In this document: positions 33,246 through 41,451 of the stretch, piece by piece
How positions within the stretch are numbered: the first letter of the stretch is position 1
Layout: each line of letters begins with the position of its first letter
Source: Acidobacteriota bacterium
GTDB taxonomy: Bacteria > Acidobacteriota > Holophagae > Holophagales > Holophagaceae
NCBI GenBank assembly: GCA_005788175.1
Contig: SXYX01000012.1
Coordinates: forward strand, 169,379 to 233,378
Reading direction: 5' to 3'
DNA length: 64,000 nucleotides
Notes under the pieces: generated by a model
The model's input: the letters and a program-made list of their open reading frames with translations, nothing else
What the model was told of the DNA's origin: nothing
Database searches by the model: none
Program-made: the position numbers and the translations under genes

Positions 33246-34481
33246 CTATGTCCCCTGCTTTAAGAGAGCCAGGACGTCTCCATCTATGGCTTTAGAATCC
33301 ATATTCGGCAATTCAATTGCCTGAAAGGGGCAGGCTCCAACACAAATACCACATTCAGAACAGCGAGCTTCTTGAACCACTGCTATGAGTTTAAATTTTG
33401 ACCCAGGGCCACGCTCTTGCATCGTAATTGCTTCGAACGGACAGTCAAGCGAACAAAAGGTACAGCCAGTGCATTTAGCCTCGATCACCTCGGCAATGTT
33501 ATCTCGTCGATCTTTAGGATAAAACGGGGCTACTATGAGCAGAAGTGTTGAAACGCCTAAAATCCACCAAGCGCCTGTGACACCTAATTTTTCAATCAGA
33601 TAGTAGGGGAACATATACCATACGTCATAGCGAACATTTGTAACAATAGTACCGATAGTTGCTGGGGCATCAGAGGCAACGTAAGCCACTTGGTCGGTCA
33701 ACGAAGGATATTTGGATACCAGTTCTTCTGTAATGTTTATCGCGGGAATAGCTCCGGCTGCCACTAGAATAAATCCTAAAACTAAAAAATTGGTTGAGCG
33801 ACTGGGTGTTACAACAGGATATTTGAGGCGAATAAAATGCCACCACATTAAAAAGAAGATCAGTGAGGCGCCGCCAATATGGAAGAAAAAGAATCTAGTA
33901 ATGGTGTAGTCGGTAATACCTTGGCCACCGATAAAAAAGTTGGATAAGCCTACTCCCACAATAGGAATAGCGACTATAAATGCCTGCGTCCAAACTGTAA
34001 GCGCATAAGCGCGATTATCCCAAACCAAGAGATACCCTGTGATGCCGACAAACAATACAAGGACCAAAAGGGCGACACCAGATATCCAAGGTATCCACCT
34101 CCAGGAACGATGGCGATCCGTGAAATAGACTCGAAGCATGTGTAGAATGGTGGCAATCATCATTCCGGCAGCGCCGTATCGATGTATACCCCGAATGATA
34201 GATCCATAAGGAATTCCACTCGAGGGATCTGTAAGATTCACTCCGCCCTTCTCGATAACTGGTAATGCTGAAATATAATTTACGCTCGACCAAGCTCGTT
34301 CGAGCGTTGGAATGTAGTACATCCACAATAAAATACCGGAGAATATGAGAAACCAGAAAATATAAAGTGGTATCGCACCATGAAAGTAAAGAGGATTATG
34401 TTCTTGAGTCGTAAGAACATTAATCCCTTTCTCTAAACTAACCGTGAGATTTTTTAGGAGAGATAAAAATTTACGATACAT
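33246..34481 (-). CDS. Cytochrome b fused to a C-terminal 2x[4Fe-4S] ferredoxin
   Basis: A 411-residue membrane protein. Its helix B has His100 and His114 and helix D has His201 and His215, so ligands for both hemes bL and bH are complete. About six TM helices are visible, which leaves N- and C-termini on the cytoplasmic side. The Qo-site PEWY motif reads DVWY (286-289), with Val in place of Glu, so quinol oxidation at Qo is doubtful. After the last helix follow two [4Fe-4S] motifs: C337, C340, C343, C347 and C374, C377, C380, C384. This gives a route from heme bH or the Qi side to cytoplasmic clusters and on to the MvhD-like protein. It lies 3 bases after a 2-TM protein gene and is clearly part of the operon. 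Confidence 0.88.
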   Translation of the reverse strand: MYRKFLSLLKNLTVSLEKGINVLTTQEHNPLYFHGAIPLYIFWFLIFSGILLWMYYIPTLERAWSSVNYISALPVIEKGGVNLTDPSSGIPYGSIIRGIHRYGAAGMMIATILHMLRVYFTDRHRSWRWIPWISGVALLVLVLFVGITGYLLVWDNRAYALTVWTQAFIVAIPIVGVGLSNFFIGGQGITDYTITRFFFFHIGGASLIFFLMWWHFIRLKYPVVTPSRSTNFLVLGFILVAAGAIPAINITEELVSKYPSLTDQVAYVASDAPATIGTIVTNVRYDVWYMFPYYLIEKLGVTGAWWILGVSTLLLIVAPFYPKDRRDNIAEVIEAKCTGCTFCSLDCPFEAITMQERGPGSKFKLIAVVQEARCSECGICVGACPFQAIELPNMDSKAIDGDVLALLKQGT

Positions 34482-34484
34482 AAC

Positions 34485-34862
34485 TTACTTTCCTGCGGTA
34501 AAAGTTGTTTTAGTTAGGTAAGCCGTTCCAATATCAGCTAATGCAGCAATAACCAGTGCCCAACCCATCCATCGGATAATGTTAAATTGCTGGAAAGGAT
34601 CGTCATTAGTACTTTTAGGAGCTTCACCCGTAGACATACGTGAAACTTTGTCGATGTAGGGTAACTCACTCACTTTTTTGGGGAGAATTTTATCGATCAT
34701 CTGATTCGTCTCTGGAGATAGCTTAGTACGAATAGGCTCAGTAAGAGGTGGACCATGAAGGATATCGTCCAGTTCAGAAGCAATCGAGGTGGATCCTATA
34801 ATATAAAAAAGGCCGATACCTACAACAAGGAAAATAGTACCAAATGTATCACGCACTTTCAT
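34485..34862 (-). CDS. Two-TM protein of unknown function in the respiratory operon (125 aa)
   Basis: A 125-residue protein with TM helices at about 8-27 and 96-115, joined by a soluble loop of about 65 residues (ELDDILHGPPLTEPIRTKLS...). There is no heme, Cys or metal motif. I do not recognise the family. Its ATG overlaps the previous stop by four bases and the cytochrome b/ferredoxin gene follows after 3 bases, so it probably is a structural subunit of the same membrane complex. Confidence 0.7.
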   Translation of the reverse strand: MKVRDTFGTIFLVVGIGLFYIIGSTSIASELDDILHGPPLTEPIRTKLSPETNQMIDKILPKKVSELPYIDKVSRMSTGEAPKSTNDDPFQQFNIIRWMGWALVIAALADIGTAYLTKTTFTAGK

Positions 34863-35149
34863 TGTTTAACCTCATCATGGCGAATCAAAAATAGACGATT
34901 AGCCCAGCGTTCGAAGAAAGGCCGCTCCATATTTAACTTTCCTTTCATCTTTTCTTCAGCATAAACTGTGATACCAATTATAAGAATAATGCACAAAAAC
35001 AATGATAGTAGGGTTATCAGAACCAAGTAAATCTGAAAACTAGGAAGGATCATGAAGGCCTTCCATTTAGCAATACATTGAGAAAGAAATAGAACGCCTA
35101 ATCCTATGCTAGTCCATTTAGTGAAAGTTATCCGTTGCTTGATGTACAT
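34859..35149 (-). CDS. Two-TM protein of unknown function in the respiratory operon (96 aa)
   Basis: A 96-residue product with hydrophobic segments at about 12-30 and 37-65 and a charged C-terminus (EEKMKGKLNMERPFFERW). The family is not recognised. Its ATG overlaps the cytochrome b stop by one base (TAATG) and its stop overlaps the next gene (ATGA). It may be an accessory subunit of the bc complex; nothing in the sequence suggests catalysis. Confidence 0.7.
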   Translation of the reverse strand: MYIKQRITFTKWTSIGLGVLFLSQCIAKWKAFMILPSFQIYLVLITLLSLFLCIILIIGITVYAEEKMKGKLNMERPFFERWANRLFLIRHDEVKQ

Positions 35150-36780
35150 TAAGCCCCCGCCGTTTTTGGTTTAGATTTAGCAAGGGCAGCTTCAGCTGCG
35201 AGATCCCTTTTTTTTGCCCAGCGATGGAGGCCGATGACCGTACCTAAAACTATAATTGCTAACCAGCCGATAACATGAATTTTCCAGAACTCCATACCGA
35301 GCGGCTTTCCGTCCAAAACGGCTGTGGCAGGGGTTTTCCAAAGATTAAGCGTAGGTTTGGTAGTTTCTAAAATATCATAAGCTTGATCTTGTGTTAAGGC
35401 TGGGTTTTGAGCCAACATATCTAGCATCATGGGTTTAGCTAAAATATTCCATTCGCGAATATTTCCAAAATAGTGAAATAAAGTATTAGCGCTCATTGCA
35501 ATAAGAATAAAACCAACAAAGAAAATATGGAAAGTCTGATACCAACGAACATTGTCTCTCTTCATGACATACTTCCAATCAAGGAAATAACCAATGAGGA
35601 GGAAAAGCCCCATGGAGTAATACCATAAAGGGGCATCTCTATGAAGATCGGCAATACTGTTGATGATCAAGAAGCTAAAGACAATCCAATAAATGAAGCC
35701 GCCGATGCCGATCCAATTAAAAATTAGACGCTGACCCCAAGCTTTTTCTGGTCGTCGGTCAAGGAACAAAGCGCCCACGACGAGAAATGGAATACCAACC
35801 GTAAGTACAGTAGCTAAATAGGGCTCCTGTAGCTTCAGCATGTGGTACATCGCTAAGAAATACCAATCAGACAAAATAGGATTTGGGGTGACTTCTGGAT
35901 TTGCGGGGCTGCCAAAAGCTGCGGGGATAAAAATAGTAACAAGAAGAATGATGGAGAAAATGATGAACTTGGTCCAGTGACTAATATTCATTCGCTTGAG
36001 GCTTCGGTTGTAGACCCTCAATTCAAAAAAGATCATTAAGAGAAAACTCAACATGAAATGAAAAGAGTAAAATCGAGTGACCGTTGCTGGCCCAATCGAT
36101 GTTCCTCCTAACAGAATTTGAGCGGTCGTTTTACCTTGATTCGTTGCATTGATGAAGGCACCGCCCGGAATCCAGGTCGGATTTTGGTCTAAATAAAGGG
36201 GAAAGGTAGCCATAACTTTAGTAGCCCACAGAGCTCGCTGATTCCAAATCAAGAGATAGCCTGTCAACCCTGAGTACATACCCACAATGAGAATCAACAG
36301 GGCCACAATGAAGGTCAATTCGTGTCCTTGCTTGTACGATCCAGTAAACCAAATACGATAGACGCGCATGGTCGCAAGGATAATAAAGGAATCTGCACCA
36401 TATTTATGGATCCCTCGTAAGATGGCTCCAATGGGAATAGATCCCCACTTCCAATTATATTGAATACGCTCGATGGATTGAAAAGCCTGATCTGTGACAG
36501 GGATGTAGTAGATCATCAGCAGAAATCCGCTGACTAACACGAGAATCCATACCCAATACCACATACCACCAAGGGCATACCAAGGATTAGTCTTTGCTTC
36601 CTCGGTGAAAGATTCATCAAAAAGATCCATCTTCTTCCAGCGATCTTGAAGCCAGTTCAAAAAATTAGGTCCAGCATTCCAATAACCATGCCAAAGATGT
36701 CCCACCACGCCTTTTTGAGGAATAAGAGAGCGTAACCAAGCAGGTCGACTAAGCAGAAATGTAATGAACTTTTCTAGCAT
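35149..36780 (-). CDS. Divergent cytochrome b lacking both heme bH ligands
   Basis: A 543-residue full-length cytochrome b (N- and C-terminal parts in one chain) with a long soluble insertion near 430-490. Helix B reads GIHKYGADSFIILATMRVYR: His125 is present, but the position 14 residues later, normally the second His, is Arg139. Helix D has His241 (RFYSFH), and position 255 is again Arg. In bc1/b6f enzymes the first His of each helix binds heme bL and the second binds bH. This protein therefore keeps bL but has lost bH at both ligands. The Qo motif is SDWY (304-307), conservatively PEWY-like. It follows Rieske by one base. Likely the quinol-oxidising subunit, working with the second cytochrome b downstream. 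Confidence 0.88.
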   Translation of the reverse strand: MLEKFITFLLSRPAWLRSLIPQKGVVGHLWHGYWNAGPNFLNWLQDRWKKMDLFDESFTEEAKTNPWYALGGMWYWVWILVLVSGFLLMIYYIPVTDQAFQSIERIQYNWKWGSIPIGAILRGIHKYGADSFIILATMRVYRIWFTGSYKQGHELTFIVALLILIVGMYSGLTGYLLIWNQRALWATKVMATFPLYLDQNPTWIPGGAFINATNQGKTTAQILLGGTSIGPATVTRFYSFHFMLSFLLMIFFELRVYNRSLKRMNISHWTKFIIFSIILLVTIFIPAAFGSPANPEVTPNPILSDWYFLAMYHMLKLQEPYLATVLTVGIPFLVVGALFLDRRPEKAWGQRLIFNWIGIGGFIYWIVFSFLIINSIADLHRDAPLWYYSMGLFLLIGYFLDWKYVMKRDNVRWYQTFHIFFVGFILIAMSANTLFHYFGNIREWNILAKPMMLDMLAQNPALTQDQAYDILETTKPTLNLWKTPATAVLDGKPLGMEFWKIHVIGWLAIIVLGTVIGLHRWAKKRDLAAEAALAKSKPKTAGA

Positions 36781-36781
36781 C

Positions 36782-37441
36782 TTAGCCTATGCCTCCGCCT
36801 TCAGTATCCGTAATTAATATTTTACTATCGACGATATCAAAACTCATCGTGCGAGGAGGACGAGGTGCTGGGCCTGAGACAACTTTTCCCGGAAGTTCAT
36901 CGAAAGCAACTCCTTTAACAGTCCCTGAGATTTTTGATGAACGGGTTGGATCATAAACCGATAGATGACAAGGGCACGCAAAGTAGGGATGGAATGGATT
37001 AGGAGCCGCAAAATTGTACCCCCCAAATAACTCTTCTCGATTAGGAATGAAGTTAAAGGTACAACCTAGATGGGGACAAATACGTTGAACTACAACAAAC
37101 CAGGTCTTAGGATCCTTGGGATCTACACCGGGGACTGCATCAGGTAATCGAACCACGAAACCAGGAATTTTTGCTCCCTGAGTTTTCAGAGCGCTGTACT
37201 CGACACTGGTGCGCACATAAATAAATTCCTTAAAGTCCCAGGGCTTTGTAAGATCGCCTAATGTTGCAGCAATTTGTGGAGAACTGGGAACCTCGTCAGG
37301 AGGAGCCATTAGCGCCTTTACTCCACCAGCTAGTGTGGGGCGAAAATAACGAAGCAAGGCATGAACTGCCAAAAGCGATGCCCCAATAATTGGAAGGGTT
37401 GTAAGGATTTTCAGCAGAGTGCGTCGGGTGTTATCGTCCAT
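36782..37441 (-). CDS. Rieske iron-sulfur protein
   Basis: A 219-residue protein with a twin-Arg-free N-terminal TM anchor (about 10-31) and a Rieske domain. The cluster motifs are CPHLGC (Cys122, His124, Cys127) and CPCHLS (Cys156, Cys158, His159), so both [2Fe-2S] ligand pairs are complete. It passes electrons from quinol at the Qo site to c-type heme on the outer side of the membrane. An inserted segment between the two motifs (NREELFGGYNFAAPNPFHPY) is longer than in mitochondrial-type proteins and recalls menaquinol-type Rieske proteins. It sits directly upstream of the bL-only cytochrome b, its probable partner. Confidence 0.94.
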   Translation of the reverse strand: MDDNTRRTLLKILTTLPIIGASLLAVHALLRYFRPTLAGGVKALMAPPDEVPSSPQIAATLGDLTKPWDFKEFIYVRTSVEYSALKTQGAKIPGFVVRLPDAVPGVDPKDPKTWFVVVQRICPHLGCTFNFIPNREELFGGYNFAAPNPFHPYFACPCHLSVYDPTRSSKISGTVKGVAFDELPGKVVSGPAPRPPRTMSFDIVDSKILITDTEGGGIG

Positions 37442-37449
37442 CGCTACTC

Positions 37450-38439
37450 CTATTCGTGCTCATAAGTACGACTTCGAACACCATCGACGGACAACCATCG
37501 CTGTTGTTCAGTAAGGATACCCTTCCAGGCTGGCATCGAAGACCATTGATGAACATACAACTTCAGTGCTTCTGGAGTCATGGTCCGCTGAATACTCTGA
37601 GGGATAGAAGTCCACGTACCACCTTCCGAAATACGCCAATAAAGAAATGAATCTGTTGTTTCAGCCATTGCTTTATAGTTTTGAAAATTGAAGGGGAGGG
37701 GTTGCAATGATTTGTGAAGGGGGCCATCTCCCTTACCGAGGGTGCCGTGACAAACATTACAATTTTGGGAGTAGACGTTCCAGGCTTCACTAAATCGAGT
37801 AGGAGAAGCTCCAGCAATCGATCTACTCCAAACATAAAATACAACATTCCAAATAGCAATTGGATCACCCGTGGTCACCAACTGAGTACCCCGAACATCT
37901 TTTAATACATTTTTCCAACCCTCGCCCATTACTCCCGAAGGTCCTGGATGCATTTTTCCAAAACGATCTTTTCCGGTTTCGATCAATCTAAAGAGTTCGC
38001 CCGGTGTCTTCTCGAAACGCCAGTCGGGAGAATAAAAATCAGGATTAACTTTTCGGTCCCAGAGAGGGTTATTAGGTTGACGATCTTCACTAACCAATTG
38101 CTTAGTCACTTCCGACCATTGATCTTGAGGAAGATTTTTCTGAGCTTCCCAATTAAGTTTCTCTACGGCAGTCAAATAGGTTCCATGACATGAAGCACAG
38201 TTGGCTTGATATACAGAGCGCCCTTTCAGCGCACTAGGCTTACCCAATGGATATGGAATGCCCGATGTTACCGACTCTATCTCTACAGGAGCATCGGCAC
38301 TCGCCTTGACCAGAGAAGCAGAAGAAGCTTCTTGGGTACCAAGGCCTTCGCTGCACGCAACCGAGAAAGTGAGCACGAATGTGCCCAGTAGAATCATGAG
38401 TATTGAAGTCAATTTAGATTTCATAGATTTAGGTCCCAT
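37450..38439 (-). CDS. Diheme c-type cytochrome lipoprotein
   Basis: A protein of about 329 residues (324 if the second ATG, 38424, is used). The N-terminal signal ends in a lipobox-like SVAC (Cys29), so it is probably lipid-anchored outside the inner membrane. Two heme c sites are CASCH (81-85) and CNVCH (227-231). The second domain resembles the C-terminal domain of the CcoO fusion upstream, but where that one has the axial-ligand motif QMP, this has SIP (Ile279), so its sixth heme ligand is uncertain. Placed between oxidase and Rieske/cytochrome b genes, it could replace cytochrome c1 and bridge the bc module to the oxidase. Confidence 0.85.
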   Translation of the reverse strand: MGPKSMKSKLTSILMILLGTFVLTFSVACSEGLGTQEASSASLVKASADAPVEIESVTSGIPYPLGKPSALKGRSVYQANCASCHGTYLTAVEKLNWEAQKNLPQDQWSEVTKQLVSEDRQPNNPLWDRKVNPDFYSPDWRFEKTPGELFRLIETGKDRFGKMHPGPSGVMGEGWKNVLKDVRGTQLVTTGDPIAIWNVVFYVWSRSIAGASPTRFSEAWNVYSQNCNVCHGTLGKGDGPLHKSLQPLPFNFQNYKAMAETTDSFLYWRISEGGTWTSIPQSIQRTMTPEALKLYVHQWSSMPAWKGILTEQQRWLSVDGVRSRTYEHE

Positions 38440-38581
38440 AAGGTCTTATCCAAGCTAAAACAGCCCAAAAAATAACAACAAGATAAATTACGATGAGAAA
38501 GAATGGTGCCTTCCCGTGAAGAATTTGTGTACCCGAGACTTCCTCGGCAGGTTCGTGAAGTTGTTTATCGTCATTAGTCAT
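38429..38581 (-). CDS. Small single-TM protein between ccoO and the diheme cytochrome (50 aa)
   Basis: A short gene for 50 residues: a polar N-terminus (MTNDDKQLHEPAEEVSGTQI) and one C-terminal TM helix (FFLIVIYLVVIFWAVLAW). It begins 8 bases after the ccoO fusion stop and its end overlaps the diheme cytochrome start by 11 bases. Size and position suggest a CcoQ-like or CcoP-anchor-like subunit of the cbb3 oxidase, but it lacks clear sequence identity with either. The operon position is the main support. Confidence 0.65.
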   Translation of the reverse strand: MTNDDKQLHEPAEEVSGTQILHGKAPFFLIVIYLVVIFWAVLAWIRPYGT

Positions 38582-38589
38582 AATTAAAC

Positions 38590-39819
38590 TCAATTTGGAG
38601 GTTGCGGGGAGGTCTTAGCTGAACTTGGGGGTATTCCGTAAATAGGATCATCCATACCTTTGAGAGCTCCTAAGCCTTTATTCTGGGAGACATATTTCAT
38701 AAATGCGACTAGGTAAAGACTTTGTTCGGGAGTGAGTTCAAATTCCCAACGTGGCATTTGAGTTCCAGGAACACCTCGTCTGATTCTCCAATACCAAGTA
38801 TCGGTTCTGTAGTTTTCAAACTTATCTTCCCAAAAATTTGCCGCCCGCTTGGTCATGCTTGCTGAGGCCCATCCTCGACCGTTGCCGGTTAATCCGTGGC
38901 ATGATCCACACTTTTGGTTATAAATACCACGCCCTTGGTTCGCAATAGTTCGGATTTTTTGCAAGGAAGTTATCCCTACGGTGTCTCTGGGGGCTGTGGC
39001 TGGCTCTTTGTAGTCAACTTCCGTCCAAGCCCGAACATCCGCATTTTCTATGCGCGCTTCTCGAAGCGCTTCTTGGGTTGGAAAAGTAGCCGTTGCAACC
39101 GCCTGGACTGCCCCTTTTGAGAGTTGTGCTTCATGGGAAGTTCCCAAAAGAAGCTCCTCGACCTCAGCAGTATATTTGTATGGAGTTTCAGGATGTTGAT
39201 CGTAGGACTCAGAGGCAATTCTTTCACGGTCTGCAACAAAATTAGCCCCACCCTTCCATATCGCTACTTTTTCTATTTTCCCTGAGGGTACCTTGGCGTC
39301 AACAAGTTCCGCCCACTTGAGCTTACCCGTTTGTGGATCTAGTGCTCGGCGGCCATTCGAACCAAGCGACTGAAGATAAGCCGTCACATCATTCATGTCT
39401 TGATCAGACAGATAATCGTAACTTGGCATGATGGATCCAGGTTTTAAACTATGAGGATTTCTATGGTGCTGAACGTGGTATTCGTCAGGAAATTTGCCGC
39501 CGATCTGAGATAAGTCTGGGCCGGAGCGTTCAGAACCAAGAAGGTGCCACTCGTCGTAGTAATAGTCTGAAGCTTTAGATTTCGTTCCATGATCCCAATC
39601 TTGGGGACGACTGACCATTGAATGACAGTAGAAACAACCTTCGCGAGTATAAACTTCGCGACCTCTTAATTCCTGAGACGTGTAATCACGCAGGTCTTTA
39701 GGTTGGGGAGGGCGGAAGGTCCATCGTGGAATTAACACCACCACAAAGATAATGGCGCTAAGAATGAGTCCCATGCCAATGGCTGGGAAAATGTAATTAG
39801 TGCGGTTAAATTGGTTCAT
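38590..39819 (-). CDS. ccoO: cbb3 oxidase subunit CcoO fused to a second cytochrome c domain
   Basis: A 409-residue protein. Residues 1 to about 155 are CcoO-like: an N-terminal TM anchor (about 12-30), heme c site CFYCH (62-66) and Met131 in SIMPSYDYL. A linker of about 130 residues follows. A second cytochrome c domain has CGSCH (304-308) and an axial Met355 (TQMPRW). A normal CcoO carries one heme, and the diheme CcoP is a separate protein; no CcoP gene is seen here. The fused domain may take over part of the CcoP role. Its ATG overlaps the ccoN stop by four bases. Confidence 0.9.
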   Translation of the reverse strand: MNQFNRTNYIFPAIGMGLILSAIIFVVVLIPRWTFRPPQPKDLRDYTSQELRGREVYTREGCFYCHSMVSRPQDWDHGTKSKASDYYYDEWHLLGSERSGPDLSQIGGKFPDEYHVQHHRNPHSLKPGSIMPSYDYLSDQDMNDVTAYLQSLGSNGRRALDPQTGKLKWAELVDAKVPSGKIEKVAIWKGGANFVADRERIASESYDQHPETPYKYTAEVEELLLGTSHEAQLSKGAVQAVATATFPTQEALREARIENADVRAWTEVDYKEPATAPRDTVGITSLQKIRTIANQGRGIYNQKCGSCHGLTGNGRGWASASMTKRAANFWEDKFENYRTDTWYWRIRRGVPGTQMPRWEFELTPEQSLYLVAFMKYVSQNKGLGALKGMDDPIYGIPPSSAKTSPQPPN

Positions 39820-41261
39820 ATTTTCCCTCCTGAGGTGGGAAGATCATCAGGCTCAGTCGTTCCATCGATACTACCTTCTCGACTAAAGAGCGTTTTATAC
39901 ATGTTATAAAAAAGAAGTATTTGACCCAGCACGATAAGTAAGCCAGAAAAAGCTCGGGTAGCCATGAAGGGAGATAACACGTAAGTACCGCCCCGATAAA
40001 CAGGCGTTCCTTCTTCCCAGGCTGCAGATTGATAAAGACCCGCTACCGTTAGGGCCGAGATCATAATAATCACACCCGTTAAAGTAAGCCAGTAGTGGGC
40101 CGTAGCGAGCCGACGACTGTACCATTGTTTTCCGCTCACACGAGGCAGGATGTAGTAAATAGCTCCCCAGGCAACGAAACCAAAAGTACCCAAGAGGGCA
40201 AAGTGAGCGTGAGCAACAACCCAATGCGTGAAGTGTAAATACCAATTGATCCAACGTGTAGCTTGAAAGGGTCCCGTGAAGCATGTCAATAGATAGAACC
40301 ACATCGCCGTAATAAAGAATCGAAGGGGAATATTAGTCACGACCATATTCCATTTCCCCTTCATGGTTAAGAAGAAGTTAACCAAGACGCTCATAACAGG
40401 GATCAATAACATCACCGAAGAAATAACGGCAACAGCTTTTAGCCATTCGGGAACAGGACTCTGAAGTAAGTGATGAGTTCCCGTTGGGGTATAGAACATA
40501 GCAATCGTACTGAAACCGACGATGCTCAGTAAGTGTGAATATAGAGGATTTTTAGTTATTTTAGGTAAGAAATAATAGGTCAGTCCAATCCCATTTGTTG
40601 TAAACCAAAGGCCCAGAATATTGTGTCCGTAGAACCAATTAGCAATCGAATCTCCAATGCCCGTCACAGAAAAGAAAATCTTATTTCCAATTAAGAACAC
40701 TACTGGAAACCAAAGGGTGGTTCCTGCTACGTACCAAACGGTGACATAAAGCTGTTTTTCTTGGCGATTTAGGACGGTTCCCCAAATAATCACAATATAA
40801 AGAAGCAGCGCCACGAATAAAGGAATATCAATCCACCATGGATATTCTGCATATTCGCGCCCTTCGGTATAACCGTTCATCAATGCAAACATTCCAAGAG
40901 CGATGACAGCATTCCAAGCCAACATGAGTAAGTTGGCCATTTTTTCACTGTAGAGCTTGGTTCGGCAAAGTTCGGGGATGACAAAAAAGTTTGCCCCTAC
41001 CATTGCCATGGATATAAAGCCAAAACCCACCGTATTCACGTGAGTTGGTCGAATGCGTCCAAAACTCAACTGAGGTATCCCTCGGACCAAATCTGGAGCC
41101 CAATATTCAGTGGCAGCAAGAAGCCCCAAGCTTGTTCCAACGAGGCCCCAAAAAGCACCGCTGAATAGAAATCGAGTCGAAGCACTGCCTTCAATTGCCA
41201 GCCAAGATTGAAAGCGATCAACCCATGAGAGGGAAGAATCTAGGCCTTCATTTCGGTTCAT
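39816..41261 (-). CDS. ccoN: cbb3-type cytochrome c oxidase catalytic subunit CcoN
   Basis: The heme-copper oxygen reductase core, an integral membrane protein of 481 residues with about 12 TM helices. It has the heme b His in HVNTVGFGFISMAMVGANFF, EGREYAEYPW, the CuB-region WFYGHNILGLWFTT, the two-His motif TGTHHLLQSPVP, and HWVVAHAHFALLG, with ligands for the high-spin heme and low-spin heme. EGREYAEYPW and THHL mark CcoN rather than the related nitric oxide reductase NorB, though the families are close. It reduces O2 to water with proton pumping, at high oxygen affinity. It is the first gene of the 13-gene respiratory operon. Confidence 0.94.
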   Translation of the reverse strand: MNRNEGLDSSLSWVDRFQSWLAIEGSASTRFLFSGAFWGLVGTSLGLLAATEYWAPDLVRGIPQLSFGRIRPTHVNTVGFGFISMAMVGANFFVIPELCRTKLYSEKMANLLMLAWNAVIALGMFALMNGYTEGREYAEYPWWIDIPLFVALLLYIVIIWGTVLNRQEKQLYVTVWYVAGTTLWFPVVFLIGNKIFFSVTGIGDSIANWFYGHNILGLWFTTNGIGLTYYFLPKITKNPLYSHLLSIVGFSTIAMFYTPTGTHHLLQSPVPEWLKAVAVISSVMLLIPVMSVLVNFFLTMKGKWNMVVTNIPLRFFITAMWFYLLTCFTGPFQATRWINWYLHFTHWVVAHAHFALLGTFGFVAWGAIYYILPRVSGKQWYSRRLATAHYWLTLTGVIIMISALTVAGLYQSAAWEEGTPVYRGGTYVLSPFMATRAFSGLLIVLGQILLFYNMYKTLFSREGSIDGTTEPDDLPTSGGKI

Positions 41262-41352
41262 TTAGTTAATCTCCGTTACACTTTGGCAATGAAAATTTGT
41301 CTCAAAATACCCCAAATCAATAAGGGGAAGAAGCAGTTAATTGCCTCTTTTT

Positions 41353-41382
41353 ATTGTCCTTTAATCAGTGATACTCGGTCAA
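41353..41382 (-). promoter_or_regulatory. Possible promoter of the respiratory operon
   Basis: On the - strand TTGACC (41382-41377) and GACAAT (41358-41353) are 18 bases apart, about 90 bases before ccoN. The 190-base gap between the HAD gene and ccoN contains no gene. No FNR-type palindrome (TTGAT-N4-ATCAA) is evident. Moderate consensus only. Confidence 0.35.
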
Positions 41383-41451
41383 AGGAAAAATCTAGATAGA
41401 GCCCTCTAAAAATTGGACGGGTTACTATTTGTCATCAAAAATGTGATGAGA

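Noticed and set aside
39816..41261. CcoN read as nitric oxide reductase NorB
   Set aside because: EGREYAEYPW, the WFYGHN region and THHLLQSPVP match CcoN, and CcoO and CcoS are in the operon.
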